A program made the position numbers and the translations under genes. From Cyanobacteria bacterium OH_CBB_238 (GTDB lineage: Bacteria > Cyanobacteriota > Vampirovibrionia > Gastranaerophilales > Gastranaerophilaceae), in the NCBI GenBank assembly GCA_023409995.1, contig JAEYQN010000129.1, positions 1 through 60,191 of the forward strand: a DNA stretch of 60,191 nt, in the 5' to 3' direction. Position 1 is the first letter of the stretch; every line of letters starts with the position of its first letter. Shown piece after piece: positions 33,967-42,655 of this stretch. The notes beneath the pieces were generated by a model. That model was given only the letters and a program-made list of their open reading frames with translations. It was not told the DNA's origin and made no database searches.

Positions 33967-34506
33967 TTAGTTAAGCATTTCTTTTAATGTGATACCACGT
34001 TTTTTAGCAACATCGCCGAATGATCTTAGAGATCTTAAGGCTTCTAAAGTTGCATTAGCCGCATTTAATGGTGATTTTGAACCTAAAGATTTGCTCAAAA
34101 TGTTTTCAATACCGGCAAGTTCTAACACTGCACGTACTGCACCACCTGCGATAACCCCAGTACCTTGAGAAGCCGGTCTTAGCATTACGCTACCTGCTCC
34201 AGAAATACCTGTAATTGGGTGAGGAATTGTTGTTTTAAATACAGGAACTGTAACTAAATTTTTTCTTCCGTCTGCTACAGCTTTTTGAATTGCTACAATA
34301 ACTTCAGCTGCCTTAGCACAACCAACTCCAACTTGACCATTTTTGTTGCCAACTATAACAATAGCTCTAAAGCTAAGTTTCTTACCACCTTTTACAACTT
34401 TTGTAACCCTTCTGATTTGGATTACTTGTTCTTTCCATTCACTTTGAGGTGCTTCTTCTCTTGTTTCAACTTTTCTTTTTTTTGTTTTTACTTTTGTTTC
34501 TTCCAC
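33967..34506 (-). CDS. rpsE: 30S ribosomal protein S5
   Basis: 179 residues: uS5 with [38 protein letters not shown], and the [13 protein letters not shown] loop ([20 protein letters not shown]). A basic and acidic extension of about 20 residues precedes the core. S5 works in decoding fidelity. It is the first gene of its unit: rplR and rplF, usually just upstream, are missing, and the next gene is divergent. Its own promoter and a terminator-like leader lie upstream. Confidence 0.98.
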   Translation of the reverse strand: MEETKVKTKKRKVETREEAPQSEWKEQVIQIRRVTKVVKGGKKLSFRAIVIVGNKNGQVGVGCAKAAEVIVAIQKAVADGRKNLVTVPVFKTTIPHPITGISGAGSVMLRPASQGTGVIAGGAVRAVLELAGIENILSKSLGSKSPLNAANATLEALRSLRSFGDVAKKRGITLKEMLN

Positions 34507-34545
34507 TTTTATTACCTTTCATTTAGTGAGTTTTAAAATAAAAAA

Positions 34546-34604
34546 AACATGACCTCAATAGGAACTATGAATTGTTTTTACACAATCCACCCTATACTCA
34601 TGTT
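34546..34604 (-). promoter_or_regulatory. Terminator-like attenuator structure in the rpsE leader
   Basis: On the minus strand, three nested stems form: AACATGA (34598-34604) with TCATGTT (34546-34552), ATAGG (34591-34595) with CCTAT (34558-34562), and ATTGT with ACAAT inside (34571-34586). The structure is followed by an unbroken T-rich tract of about 13 bases. No minus-strand gene lies upstream to be terminated, so it probably acts inside the rpsE leader. Confidence 0.6.
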
Positions 34605-34637
34605 TATCTGTGGGGTTTTTAGTTTTCTGACAAGATA

Positions 34638-34665
34638 ATCATACAATATAAAATTTTTATTGCAA
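34638..34665 (-). promoter_or_regulatory. Promoter of the rpsE operon
   Basis: On minus: TTGCAA (plus-strand 34660-34665), 16-base spacer, TATGAT (34638-34643). The predicted start is near 34631, giving a leader of about 125 bases that contains the terminator-like hairpin. Confidence 0.6.
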
Positions 34666-34773
34666 TACCTAATTACGCTTTGTAAAGGCTATAGCCTAGT
34701 GGTTAACTTTTAAAATATCTTAATACTATGTTCTTTTTAGTAAATATTTAGTATTGCTGTAGTTTATAAGGGT

Positions 34774-35562
34774 ATGAATATTTCTTTATCTTCTAATATG
34801 TATCATTTAAGTTCCTTTAGTTGTTCTAACTATAAGAATCGTGTGCAAGAAAACGATAATAAAAATCAATCCGTAAATTTAGCTCAGATTCCTCATTACA
34901 GACCTGCATTTTCAGGTGCTTTAAACAAAAACTTGAATGTTGCAAGAGATGTTATAAAAGAATTTGGTGAAGAGTTTCCGTTAATCAAATCCAATACAAA
35001 AATTGGTTCTTATATTGACAAGCATGAGTTTGAACCACAGTACAGAATAATTGTTAAGAAGTTAAAAAGTATTGAAAAGCAATACTCTAAAGGAGTTGAG
35101 CAAACAAGAAATGTCATGGATGATTATGAATTGTTTGACGATATAAATGGTTACAAGCTATTTATTGATAAGTTGTCAAAGTCGGTAAAAGATACAGGCT
35201 TTGCTAATTGCAATGAGTGTTCGCAGTTGTCTCAATCAATGTTGTTTAAGAGAGGAGTGGTTGCCAATAATGTTTTGTTGGATATAAAGTATCAATTTTC
35301 TGACAGAGATAAGCTTAGGGGGAGCCATATATTTAATGTTATAGGATTAAAACCAGGAGAAATTTTAACAGAGCCTACCTCTTGGAATGATAATGCAGTA
35401 GTTGTTGACCCCCTTTTTAAATTAACGATTCCTGCAAAAAATGCTCTTTCATTATATAAAAAAATGTTTGGATTTGATCCTGAAATGTATAATCTTACTT
35501 ACCATAATGCAAATTTGATGCCCGATCTTATGATAGGAAAAATTATAAACGATTTTCAATAA
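34774..35562 (+). CDS. Unknown protein with possible papain/transglutaminase-like triad and N-terminal F-x-G motif
   Basis: 262 residues. The first ~50 are polar and end in a PAFSGA motif (F46-x-G48), shared in form with two other proteins here. A helical region follows (55-140), then FANCNECSQ (C146, C149), GSHIFNVIG (H185) and VVVDPLFKL (D212). The order Cys-His-Asp, with small residues around the Cys and hydrophobic strands around His and Asp, matches papain- or transglutaminase-like folds. No signal peptide or membrane segment is seen. Activity is inferred from spacing and context only. The ribosome-binding site AAGGG is unusually close to the ATG. Confidence 0.6.
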   Translation: MNISLSSNMYHLSSFSCSNYKNRVQENDNKNQSVNLAQIPHYRPAFSGALNKNLNVARDVIKEFGEEFPLIKSNTKIGSYIDKHEFEPQYRIIVKKLKSIEKQYSKGVEQTRNVMDDYELFDDINGYKLFIDKLSKSVKDTGFANCNECSQLSQSMLFKRGVVANNVLLDIKYQFSDRDKLRGSHIFNVIGLKPGEILTEPTSWNDNAVVVDPLFKLTIPAKNALSLYKKMFGFDPEMYNLTYHNANLMPDLMIGKIINDFQ

Positions 35563-35588
35563 AATTAACGTTATACAAGTCCAAATTT

Positions 35589-35623
35589 TTTGCCGCATTG
35601 AGATTATTTTTCAATGCGGCAAA
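35589..35623 (+). terminator. Strong hairpin after the triad protein gene
   Basis: TTTGCCGCATTGA pairs perfectly with TCAATGCGGCAAA (13 bp). It lies 27 bases after the stop, but no U-tract follows, so it may protect the mRNA end or terminate weakly. Confidence 0.5.
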
Positions 35624-35711
35624 TAGATATTTATTATAAATAATGATTGGAGATATCTATATCAATTGTAAATTATTTTAAACATCAGTCATACTAAAGT
35701 TTAAATGATTC

Positions 35712-35739
35712 TAAAGGGCTAGTTTATATCTTCCGACAA
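35712..35739 (+). promoter_or_regulatory. Sigma28-like (flagellar) promoter
   Basis: TAAA (35712-35715), 16 bases, then TCCGACAA (35732-35739), close to the flagellar sigma consensus TAAA-N15-GCCGATAA (six of eight in the -10 part). The predicted start is about 45 bases before the ATG of the Ser-rich gene. A fliA gene is not in the window. Confidence 0.4.
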
Positions 35740-35789
35740 GGTGGAATATAACACGTATAAATAAAATTAATGTCTAAAGGAGAATTGCT

Positions 35790-36290
35790 ATGTCAGTCAG
35801 CTCAATTTCATCAATAGGTGCTTCATCCATAACCTCATCATCTCAATCTTCGAAAGAATATGAAGAAGTCAAAAAGAAATTAAAGGAGTATGGTATTGCT
35901 TCTACTGGTAATGAAGCAACGGATAAAGCATTGCTTCAAGCAGAAGAGGCAAAAGATAAAGCTGCTACTCAAAATACTCTATCAACAAAGTCGTCTACTC
36001 AAGATTCATCATCATCACAAGCTGCCCAGATAATTCCTACAGAATTGAATACAATACTATCTCAGCTTGGGATAGCCACTTCAGGAAGTGATATTGATAC
36101 CTTAATTTCAAAAGCTTCAGATGTAATTGAAGAAAAATTGAATGAAGAAGACGTGTCTGATTCGGATAAGTCGAAATATACAAGCTTGCAAAGACAGTTG
36201 GTTCAGTTTGAATCTACTCAGTCACCTTCAGCTATGGCAGGTGCTTCTGCTTTAGCCGCAATGAATAAATCTTTGTTAGTCAATAGTTAA
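35790..36290 (+). CDS. Ser-rich disordered protein, possible flagellar/type III export substrate
   Basis: 166 residues starting MSVSSISSIGASSITSSSQS. Ser, Thr and Gln are abundant; there is no Cys or Trp, no signal peptide and no membrane segment. Two helical segments (about 22-60 and 108-145) flank a Ser-rich linker. An uncleaved, Ser-rich, flexible N-terminus is typical of flagellar/type III substrates. With the sigma28-like promoter upstream this hints at a late flagellar or secreted protein. AAAGGAG precedes the ATG and a terminator follows. No family is recognised. Confidence 0.7.
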   Translation: MSVSSISSIGASSITSSSQSSKEYEEVKKKLKEYGIASTGNEATDKALLQAEEAKDKAATQNTLSTKSSTQDSSSSQAAQIIPTELNTILSQLGIATSGSDIDTLISKASDVIEEKLNEEDVSDSDKSKYTSLQRQLVQFESTQSPSAMAGASALAAMNKSLLVNS

Positions 36291-36333
36291 ACTAATATCT
36301 CACAATCCATACGATACCTATACTATGCACATG

Positions 36334-36356
36334 CCCGACTTTTTACATAAGTCGGG
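36334..36356 (+). terminator. Intrinsic terminator of the Ser-rich gene
   Basis: CCCGACTT pairs perfectly with AAGTCGGG around a 7-base loop, followed by TTTC. It lies 43 bases after the stop and just before the convergent ftsQ gene. Confidence 0.8.
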
Positions 36357-36360
36357 TTTC

Positions 36361-37212
36361 CTATTTATTGTCATATTCTAATTTTAAATAGTTTGTTTCT
36401 TCCCAACGCAGGTCGACATATTTTATTTTCTTGGTGAATGTCTTTATTTGAGGAAGAATTGAGCTGACAGATTTTATTCGATTAAATACGCTGTCGTCTA
36501 ATTCACCCAATCTTAATTTAACACTTTCAATTTGAACATATGTATCATGTGGGTTTCGAAGGTCAATATATAGGACTTTTTCACCCGATAAAGCACTAAG
36601 TTCTTTTGAAAGCTTGTAGAGTGTTTTTATTTTTGAAGGTCCCCAGTGTTGATAGTCATCACCTCTAGTACCGTAAGTGAGGATAAGGGTTGTGTGGTAA
36701 TTTTTCTTAAATGGGAGATATTCTCTACCTATCAGTTTTCCACCTTCTGTAAAAAATGCAATTGGGGGAACGGTTTCTGAAGGAGATATGAGTAGTATGG
36801 GCTTTCGCTCTTGAACCATTATATCTAACCTTGCAGGCCACCAGTATCTTCTTATATAAACTCTTTTTATTGGATCAATTTGTTTTATATGCTCTGACAT
36901 TTCATCGGTATTAAGCATATAAATGGGGTGATTTGAAAGTTCAACTTTTCTCAATGCATTTAATATTTTATAATCAGGGGTTATTTCGTTTCCGTATATT
37001 TTCAAATAAGGGTTATCTGGCGAATTAAAAATAGCTTTGCTTATATACCAATAGTGACATGTCGCTAATTTATAGGTTACAAAAATTATACTCAATATTA
37101 TAAAAAGCCTCATTAATGCAAAAAAACGTCTCACAGTCAGTTCACTTCTTCGAACATTACGCTGCATTTGGTTTCTTTTTATTCGTCTCTGTATTGAGTC
37201 GTTGGTTTCCAT
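36361..37212 (-). CDS. ftsQ: Cell division protein FtsQ/DivIB
   Basis: 283 residues. A basic cytoplasmic N-terminus (1-30), one membrane helix (about 33-50), a POTRA domain (about 65-140; ends with KRVYIRRYWWPARLDIMVQE) and the FtsQ beta domain. It recruits division proteins at the septum. It is the last gene of a murC-murB-ddl-ftsQ run, four bases after ddl. No ftsA or ftsZ follows here, so the division cluster is truncated. Confidence 0.88.
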   Translation of the reverse strand: METNDSIQRRIKRNQMQRNVRRSELTVRRFFALMRLFIILSIIFVTYKLATCHYWYISKAIFNSPDNPYLKIYGNEITPDYKILNALRKVELSNHPIYMLNTDEMSEHIKQIDPIKRVYIRRYWWPARLDIMVQERKPILLISPSETVPPIAFFTEGGKLIGREYLPFKKNYHTTLILTYGTRGDDYQHWGPSKIKTLYKLSKELSALSGEKVLYIDLRNPHDTYVQIESVKLRLGELDDSVFNRIKSVSSILPQIKTFTKKIKYVDLRWEETNYLKLEYDNK

Positions 37213-37216
37213 CTTC

Positions 37217-38167
37217 TTATTTGTTTAATCCTGAGTTATTTAAGATTATAAGAACAAGCTCATCATAACTTATATCAATGGCCTTTGCTTGTGCCGGAAG
37301 GTCACTTAGGTCTGTCATTCCTGGGCTGGTATTTACTTCAAGAACATAAGGGATATTGTTTGCGATTAAAAAATCTACTCTGCCTACCCCATTACACCCA
37401 CAAGCTTTAAATGCTTCTAGAGCAATATCTTTAACTTTTTTTGTCATTTCTTCAGGGAGTTCTGCGGGTAATATAAACTCAGTTAATCCTTCAGTGTATT
37501 TTGCTTCGTAATCATACCATTCGGTTTTTGTTCTGAATTCCAATATTTCTGTGACAATTAGTTGATCTTTATCTTCCAGTACGCCGACAGTTCCGCAAGT
37601 GCCAACTAAGAATTCTTCTACCAGTATATCTTGTTTGCATTCCAGTGATTTTTTAAATAAATTTTCAAGCTCATCCGAGGTATTTACTTTGTACATCCCA
37701 ATGCTTGAACCTTCACTTACAGGCTTTAGCATTAATGGATAAGTCAGGTTTTTCACTTTTTCAAGAATATTGTCATCTTTTTTAACAAGAACAGATTTTA
37801 TCAACGGAATGTCATAGTTTTTTAGAATGTTTTTTGTGTATTCCTTATTCATACATACCGAGCTTGAAAAGACACCACATCCTGTATATTCAATGCCTAA
37901 TATTTCCAGTACACCTTGGATACAACCATCTTCGCCATATTTTCCATGCAAAGCATTATATGCGACTTCAATTCCTTTTTCGGTTAAGTCCTTTGCTATA
38001 TTTTTGCTGACATCAACTAGTTGAGTATTTTTATACCCAAGTCTAAGCAGAGCATTATATACGTTCTTTCCAGAGCGCAAAGAAACTTCTCGCTCGTTTG
38101 ATAAGCCACCATATAATACCGCTATTTTTGTGTCTTCTGGGTACTTTTTCCAATTAATGTTTGCCAT
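37217..38167 (-). CDS. ddl: D-alanine--D-alanine ligase
   Basis: 316 residues with the ATP-grasp fold: IAVLYGGLSNEREVSLRSG, NALHGKYGEDGCIQGVLE, the LKPVSEGSSIGM ATP loop, EEFLVGTCGTVGVLE, and C-terminal GVGRVDFLI plus VLEVNTSPGMTDLS. It joins two D-Ala residues for peptidoglycan. Its first 46 bases overlap the end of murB, so the genes are coupled. The start is the first Met; no later Met would keep the Gly-rich loop. Confidence 0.96.
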   Translation of the reverse strand: MANINWKKYPEDTKIAVLYGGLSNEREVSLRSGKNVYNALLRLGYKNTQLVDVSKNIAKDLTEKGIEVAYNALHGKYGEDGCIQGVLEILGIEYTGCGVFSSSVCMNKEYTKNILKNYDIPLIKSVLVKKDDNILEKVKNLTYPLMLKPVSEGSSIGMYKVNTSDELENLFKKSLECKQDILVEEFLVGTCGTVGVLEDKDQLIVTEILEFRTKTEWYDYEAKYTEGLTEFILPAELPEEMTKKVKDIALEAFKACGCNGVGRVDFLIANNIPYVLEVNTSPGMTDLSDLPAQAKAIDISYDELVLIILNNSGLNK

Positions 38168-39048
38168 ATTTCTTCTTCTTCCGCATTTCTAATACCAATA
38201 AATTTTACTTCAGGTCTCAATTCTATTGTGTATTTTTCTTTGACTATATTATACATTTTTAACATGAGATTCAAAACATCATTAGATGTTGCATCGTCTG
38301 TATTAACTATAAAATTAGCATGATTTTCCCATACCTTTGCTCCACCCACAGAAAATTCTTTGGCACCTGCAATATCAAGAAGCCTTCCAGCTGAGTCATT
38401 TGGTGGGTTTTTGAAAGTACTTCCGGTATTTGGCAGTTTAAGTGATGGTTGTCTTTTCGTTCTAAACTCTATGTTTCTTTGCATTAAATCATTTATTGCT
38501 TCTTTATCTTTATATTCAAGTTCAAATGTTGCAGATAGTAGTACATAATCTCTTTGAGAGATTATAGAATTTCTATACACGAAATTCATTTCTTTTTTTG
38601 TTAATACAAGTATTTTTTTGTTAGTTCGATCATATACATGACATTTTACAAAATGGTCTGCAATTGCCTGATTATGGGCTGATGCATTCATTGTGATCAT
38701 TCCGCCAATAGTTCCAGGGAATCCTATCATAAATTCGAAACCAGACAGGCCTTCTTTTAAAGATTCTTTTGATAGCAGAGGACCTTTTGTTCCGCAGTTT
38801 ACTTTTAAAATGTTTTTTTCAAAACTATAGTTGTTGATTTTTGATGTTATTATAATGTCTTCTTGCAATCCTGTAGAAGATATTAATACATTGGAACAGT
38901 TACCTAATATTATAGGATTGTTTGCTTCTTCAATGGATTCTATTAAGTCTTCTGGTGTTGTTGGGAAAAAAACTTTAGCAGCACATCCGCCTATCTTAAA
39001 TGTTGTGTGCTGTTTTAGTTCATAGTTCTCTCTGATATCTATACTCAT
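38122..39048 (-). CDS. murB: UDP-N-acetylenolpyruvoylglucosamine reductase
   Basis: 308 residues. FAD-binding motifs HTTFKIGGCAAKVFFP and GNCSNVLIS, the GFEFMIGFPGTIGGMITMNAS region, PNTGSTFKNP with the catalytic Ser region, and the C-terminal VHWxNH-like WENHANFIVN. It reduces the enolpyruvyl group to make UDP-MurNAc. Residue spacing fits type I MurB. It overlaps murC by one base and ddl by 46. Confidence 0.96.
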   Translation of the reverse strand: MSIDIRENYELKQHTTFKIGGCAAKVFFPTTPEDLIESIEEANNPIILGNCSNVLISSTGLQEDIIITSKINNYSFEKNILKVNCGTKGPLLSKESLKEGLSGFEFMIGFPGTIGGMITMNASAHNQAIADHFVKCHVYDRTNKKILVLTKKEMNFVYRNSIISQRDYVLLSATFELEYKDKEAINDLMQRNIEFRTKRQPSLKLPNTGSTFKNPPNDSAGRLLDIAGAKEFSVGGAKVWENHANFIVNTDDATSNDVLNLMLKMYNIVKEKYTIELRPEVKFIGIRNAEEEEIWQTLIGKSTQKTQK

Positions 39049-40445
39049 TATTTTGTTATCTTGCTATACTCTTCCTGTAATAATACGCCTATTTTTGTAA
39101 TATCGCCAGCACCAAGGGTAAGGACAGTATCTCCTGATTTTATAAGCGGCAATATCTGCTCTGCAGCTTGGGCAATTGATCCTTTTATGTATTCAGCATC
39201 ATCATGTATTATTTCTTTAACGAAGTCTTCCGGCGATGCTCCTTCTATTGGATTTTCTGATGCAGCATATACATCTAACACTAACAATTTGTCAGTTTTA
39301 TCAAAACTACTTAGGAAGTCATTCCACAGCCCTTTAAATCTTGAATATCTGTGAGGTTGAAATATTGTTATAAGTCTTGAACTTATAGCTTCTTTTGCAC
39401 TCTCAACTGTGGTTTTGATTTCACTCGGATGGTGCGCATAATCATCTATAATTTTTATACCATTAAATTCTGCCGAAAGTTGAAATCTTCTGCCCATACC
39501 AGAAAATGAACCAAAATGATTAACGAATGAATCAATGGGTAAGCCCGCTTCACACAGTGATGCAAACACAGCTAGAGCATTATATACATTATGAATGCCA
39601 GGAACGCTAAGGGTTATTTCAGTTAGTTTTTCGCCTTTATATAACACCTCAAAATTCGAACCAAAGTTTTTGTATTCTATATTTTTGGCAGTATAGTCAG
39701 CATCTTTTAATCCAAATGAAATGAATTTCTTATTCGGGTTTAATTTTATTAATTCTAAATTTCCTTTGCAGTCGGTATTAATTATTATTTTTGCTTCAGG
39801 TGCTAAGTTATTTAAGTATGTGGTAAATGTCTTTATTAAATCTTCAAATCCACCTGTATAAAAATCAACGTGGTCAACTTCGAGATTATTTATAACACTT
39901 ATATCAGGGCGATATTTTAATATTGTCCCGTCTGATTCATCGAGTTCCGCAATAAAAAAGTTTTCTGAATCAAACCTCGCATTATCATTGAGATCTGGTA
40001 TTATTCCTCCAACGACATAAGAAGGTTTGTTTTCGGATTTTTCTAAAAGATATGAGCACAATCCACTTGTTGTTGTTTTGCCATGTGTTCCTGAGAAGCC
40101 TATAAATTTGCCATCTGGATTTTTCGAAAATTCATCTGCAATTATTTTTAGCAAGTCAGAACGATGTAGAATATTTAGTCCGAGATCTTTAGCTTTTTTA
40201 AGTTCAACATTGTCTTCTTTTATTGCACTACTTGCAATTATGGTTTGGTCATTATTAATATTATCAGAGTTGTGTCCTATCGAAACTTTAGCACCAAGTT
40301 TTTCCAGCTGTTTGGTGTATTTGCTTGCTTGAACATCGGAACCAGTCACTTCATACCCTTTTTCTAATAAATATTTAGCAAGCCCACTCATTCCAACGCC
40401 GCCAATTGCAATGAAATGGAATTTTTTATTTTTAACTTCTGACAT
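39048..40445 (-). CDS. murC: UDP-N-acetylmuramate--L-alanine ligase
   Basis: 465 residues. N-terminal Rossmann FIAIGGVGMSGLAKYLLEKG, the ATP loop FSGTHGKTTTSGL, NLEVDHVDFY, PGIHNVYNALAVFA, and DDYAHHPSEIKTT. It adds L-Ala to UDP-MurNAc. It is the first gene of the minus-strand wall/division operon. An AAGG lies upstream of the ATG. Confidence 0.97.
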   Translation of the reverse strand: MSEVKNKKFHFIAIGGVGMSGLAKYLLEKGYEVTGSDVQASKYTKQLEKLGAKVSIGHNSDNINNDQTIIASSAIKEDNVELKKAKDLGLNILHRSDLLKIIADEFSKNPDGKFIGFSGTHGKTTTSGLCSYLLEKSENKPSYVVGGIIPDLNDNARFDSENFFIAELDESDGTILKYRPDISVINNLEVDHVDFYTGGFEDLIKTFTTYLNNLAPEAKIIINTDCKGNLELIKLNPNKKFISFGLKDADYTAKNIEYKNFGSNFEVLYKGEKLTEITLSVPGIHNVYNALAVFASLCEAGLPIDSFVNHFGSFSGMGRRFQLSAEFNGIKIIDDYAHHPSEIKTTVESAKEAISSRLITIFQPHRYSRFKGLWNDFLSSFDKTDKLLVLDVYAASENPIEGASPEDFVKEIIHDDAEYIKGSIAQAAEQILPLIKSGDTVLTLGAGDITKIGVLLQEEYSKITK

Positions 40446-40650
40446 AATTAATCATTGAACCTTATAAAACGTAGTCTGATTTAATTTTATTACAAACAAC
40501 TAAATTCGTTAAAGTCTTTATAATTAATTATTAAGAATATTCTAAATGTACCCATTATTACTATTATTTAAGTAAGTTTCTATATCAAGAACCTTGCAAA
40601 TAGGATAAAAGACTTTAATGGTTCCCTTCATATATCCTTTATTTATATTG

Positions 40651-40679
40651 TTGTCTTATTTTTTAAATAATAGTACAAT
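40651..40679 (+). promoter_or_regulatory. Promoter of the dicarboxylate/amino acid symporter
   Basis: TTGTCT (40651-40656), 17-base spacer, TACAAT (40674-40679). The predicted start is about 36 bases before the ATG, with GAGG between. Confidence 0.6.
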
Positions 40680-40721
40680 TAATTTTGCTGTTATTATTAT
40701 AAAAAAAATAAGAGGTATATT

Positions 40722-42074
40722 ATGAAATTACATATGCAAGTCCTGATAGCATTGGGACTGGGGATTAAGCGAAACGGACATATTTTCTTTGGACTAATTG
40801 CAGGTATCATTCTTGGTATTGTAATTCACGCTCAACAACAACCATCGGGTGTCATTGATAACAATGCATTAAATGTCTTATTGAGCGTCTTGGGTTTTAT
40901 AGGTCAAGTATTTATAAGGTTAATTCAAATGGTTGTTATACCTCTTGTGAGTAGTGCAATAATTGTTGGTTTGTCTAGTATTGGTGATAATAAACAGCTC
41001 GGTAAATTTGGTAGAAAGATGGTTTTATATTATGGAATAATTACTGTTTTGGCTGCTGTAATAGGTGCAGTTCTTGCCTTGGGAATAAAACCTGGGGTTG
41101 GAGTTCAGTCTTTTATAAATCAAGCGTCAGCAGGTGAAATCCAAGCACAAGTTCATAATGCAATAGCAGAGCAAAAAGGAAATATTGGTACAATTTTCTT
41201 GAATTTAATACCTCAAAATCCACTAGAGTCTTTATCTAAAGGGGATATGATTCCAATAATTTTCTTTGTATTGGTATTTGCAATTGCCTTGGCGAAAGTA
41301 GGCGAAATAAACAGACCAGTAGTTTCTTTCTTTGAGTCAATATTTGCAGCAACGATGAAAGTTACAGATTGGATAATGTATCTTGCAGCTCCCGGTATTT
41401 TTGCCCTTACGGCAGTTGCTGTCTCCTCGTTTGGAATTTCAATATTCAACAGTATTTCTAAATATTTCTTAGTTCTGCTTATTGGTTTTGCTCTTCAATT
41501 ATTTGTAATATATCCACTTCTTATAAAAGCATTCAGTAAGGTTCCAATTTTAACTTTTTATACGGCAATCACAGAAGCAATGATGGTTGCCTTTGGTACT
41601 GCAAGTAGTTCGGCTACGTTACCTCTAACAATTGCTTGTTGTGAGAAGCGAGGAATCTCTCATAAAGTTTGCAGCTTTGTGCTTCCTCTGGGTGCTACAT
41701 TGAATATGGATGCAACGGCGCTATTTCAAGTTGTTGCAGTTATATTTCTTACCCAAGCATATGGGGTTGTGTTAGAACCGGTGCAAATTATTCAGGTAAT
41801 AGTTCTTGCAATAATAGCATCAAGTACTTGTGCGGGGATCCCGGGTGCCGGATTGATAACGATAGCTCTTGTTCTAAATGGTCTAGGATTAACTCCTCAT
41901 CAATTAGTTGAAGGCTTTGCTTTCTTATTTGCTATAGATAGGATTATTGATATGATTAGAACCATGATTAACGTTACGAGTGATGCTGTGGTTGCCGCGG
42001 TTATTGCTGATAATGAAAATGAAATTAACTATGATCTTCTTAATAGTCCGGATTCTTACAAAGAGATAATTTAA
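40722..42074 (+). CDS. Dicarboxylate/amino acid:cation symporter (DAACS, GltP-like)
   Basis: 450 residues with the glutamate-transporter layout. It has eight helices plus hairpin HP1 (FGTASSSATLPLT, Ser-rich), the VLPLGATLNMDATALFQ motif of helix 7, HP2 (CAGIPGAGLITIALVLNGLG), and the helix 8 segment RIIDMIRTMINVTSDA with substrate-binding Asp, Arg and Asn. It imports glutamate, aspartate or C4-dicarboxylates with protons or sodium. The exact substrate is not decided. It is monocistronic with its own promoter and terminator. Confidence 0.92.
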   Translation: MKLHMQVLIALGLGIKRNGHIFFGLIAGIILGIVIHAQQQPSGVIDNNALNVLLSVLGFIGQVFIRLIQMVVIPLVSSAIIVGLSSIGDNKQLGKFGRKMVLYYGIITVLAAVIGAVLALGIKPGVGVQSFINQASAGEIQAQVHNAIAEQKGNIGTIFLNLIPQNPLESLSKGDMIPIIFFVLVFAIALAKVGEINRPVVSFFESIFAATMKVTDWIMYLAAPGIFALTAVAVSSFGISIFNSISKYFLVLLIGFALQLFVIYPLLIKAFSKVPILTFYTAITEAMMVAFGTASSSATLPLTIACCEKRGISHKVCSFVLPLGATLNMDATALFQVVAVIFLTQAYGVVLEPVQIIQVIVLAIIASSTCAGIPGAGLITIALVLNGLGLTPHQLVEGFAFLFAIDRIIDMIRTMINVTSDAVVAAVIADNENEINYDLLNSPDSYKEII

Positions 42075-42094
42075 ACAAAAGATCTATAATTATA

Positions 42095-42120
42095 AAGAAG
42101 AGAACATTTGTTCTCTTCTT
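42095..42120 (+). terminator. Intrinsic terminator of the symporter gene
   Basis: AAGAAGAGAACA pairs perfectly with TGTTCTCTTCTT (12 bp, two-base centre), followed by four more T residues. Confidence 0.92.
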
Positions 42121-42140
42121 TTTTGGGGAATTTTTCAAAT

Positions 42141-42173
42141 AAAAAGAACCTCTTTTATATAGGGGTTCTTTTT
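42141..42173 (-). terminator. Intrinsic terminator of the small Cys-rich gene
   Basis: AAAAAGAACCTC pairs with GGGGTTCTTTTT (12 bp, one wobble, 9-base loop). On minus a TTTTTATTTG tract follows. It lies 24 bases past the stop of the minus-strand gene. Confidence 0.8.
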
Positions 42174-42196
42174 ATAGATAAGGTTATGGTTTAATT

Positions 42197-42415
42197 TTAT
42201 TCAATGATAACTTGTTGCATTTCTACATCTGGTTTACCAAGAACTCTTACTAACTCAAGTACAGATGCTTTCATTTGGCAACGTTGAGATGTACCATTGA
42301 AAAAGTCGGTATAGAAACAACCTTCGCAAATACATCCTCTTTTGTAGCATTCTAAGGCCGTGTTTGTCCAGCGCCTTACAGCTACAGCTCTCCCCATATC
42401 TCTGCTTCTTAGCAC
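42197..42415 (-). CDS. Small Cys-rich protein, probable metal binder
   Basis: 72 residues starting at GTG with a strong GGAGGAG upstream. The centre has the pattern CYKRGCICEGCFY with a fifth Cys in QRCQMK, after a basic N-terminus. Four to five closely spaced Cys suggest a zinc or iron-sulfur site. The C-terminal half (ASVLELVRVLGKP) looks like an amphipathic helix. I do not recognise the family. It is monocistronic, with a terminator of its own. Confidence 0.75.
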   Translation of the reverse strand: MLRSRDMGRAVAVRRWTNTALECYKRGCICEGCFYTDFFNGTSQRCQMKASVLELVRVLGKPDVEMQQVIIE

Positions 42416-42655
42416 GATTACTCCTCCAAAAAAAATATTATTTATTTCCCCAAGTTGTGTTTTTTAGCTCTCAATGAACTGTTTTAACTTAATTTTATTA
42501 TAGCTTTTAACCTTGCTTTTTCAAGGCAATATTGGCTAATTATTACATTACGATACAAAGAGCGCTACTTCGTTCCCCTAGTGTCGTTACAGGCTATATT
42601 TTCTTCGTGGCTCTTGAGTAAAAAAACGTTTTTTCACGATTAGTGTGATTTTTTG

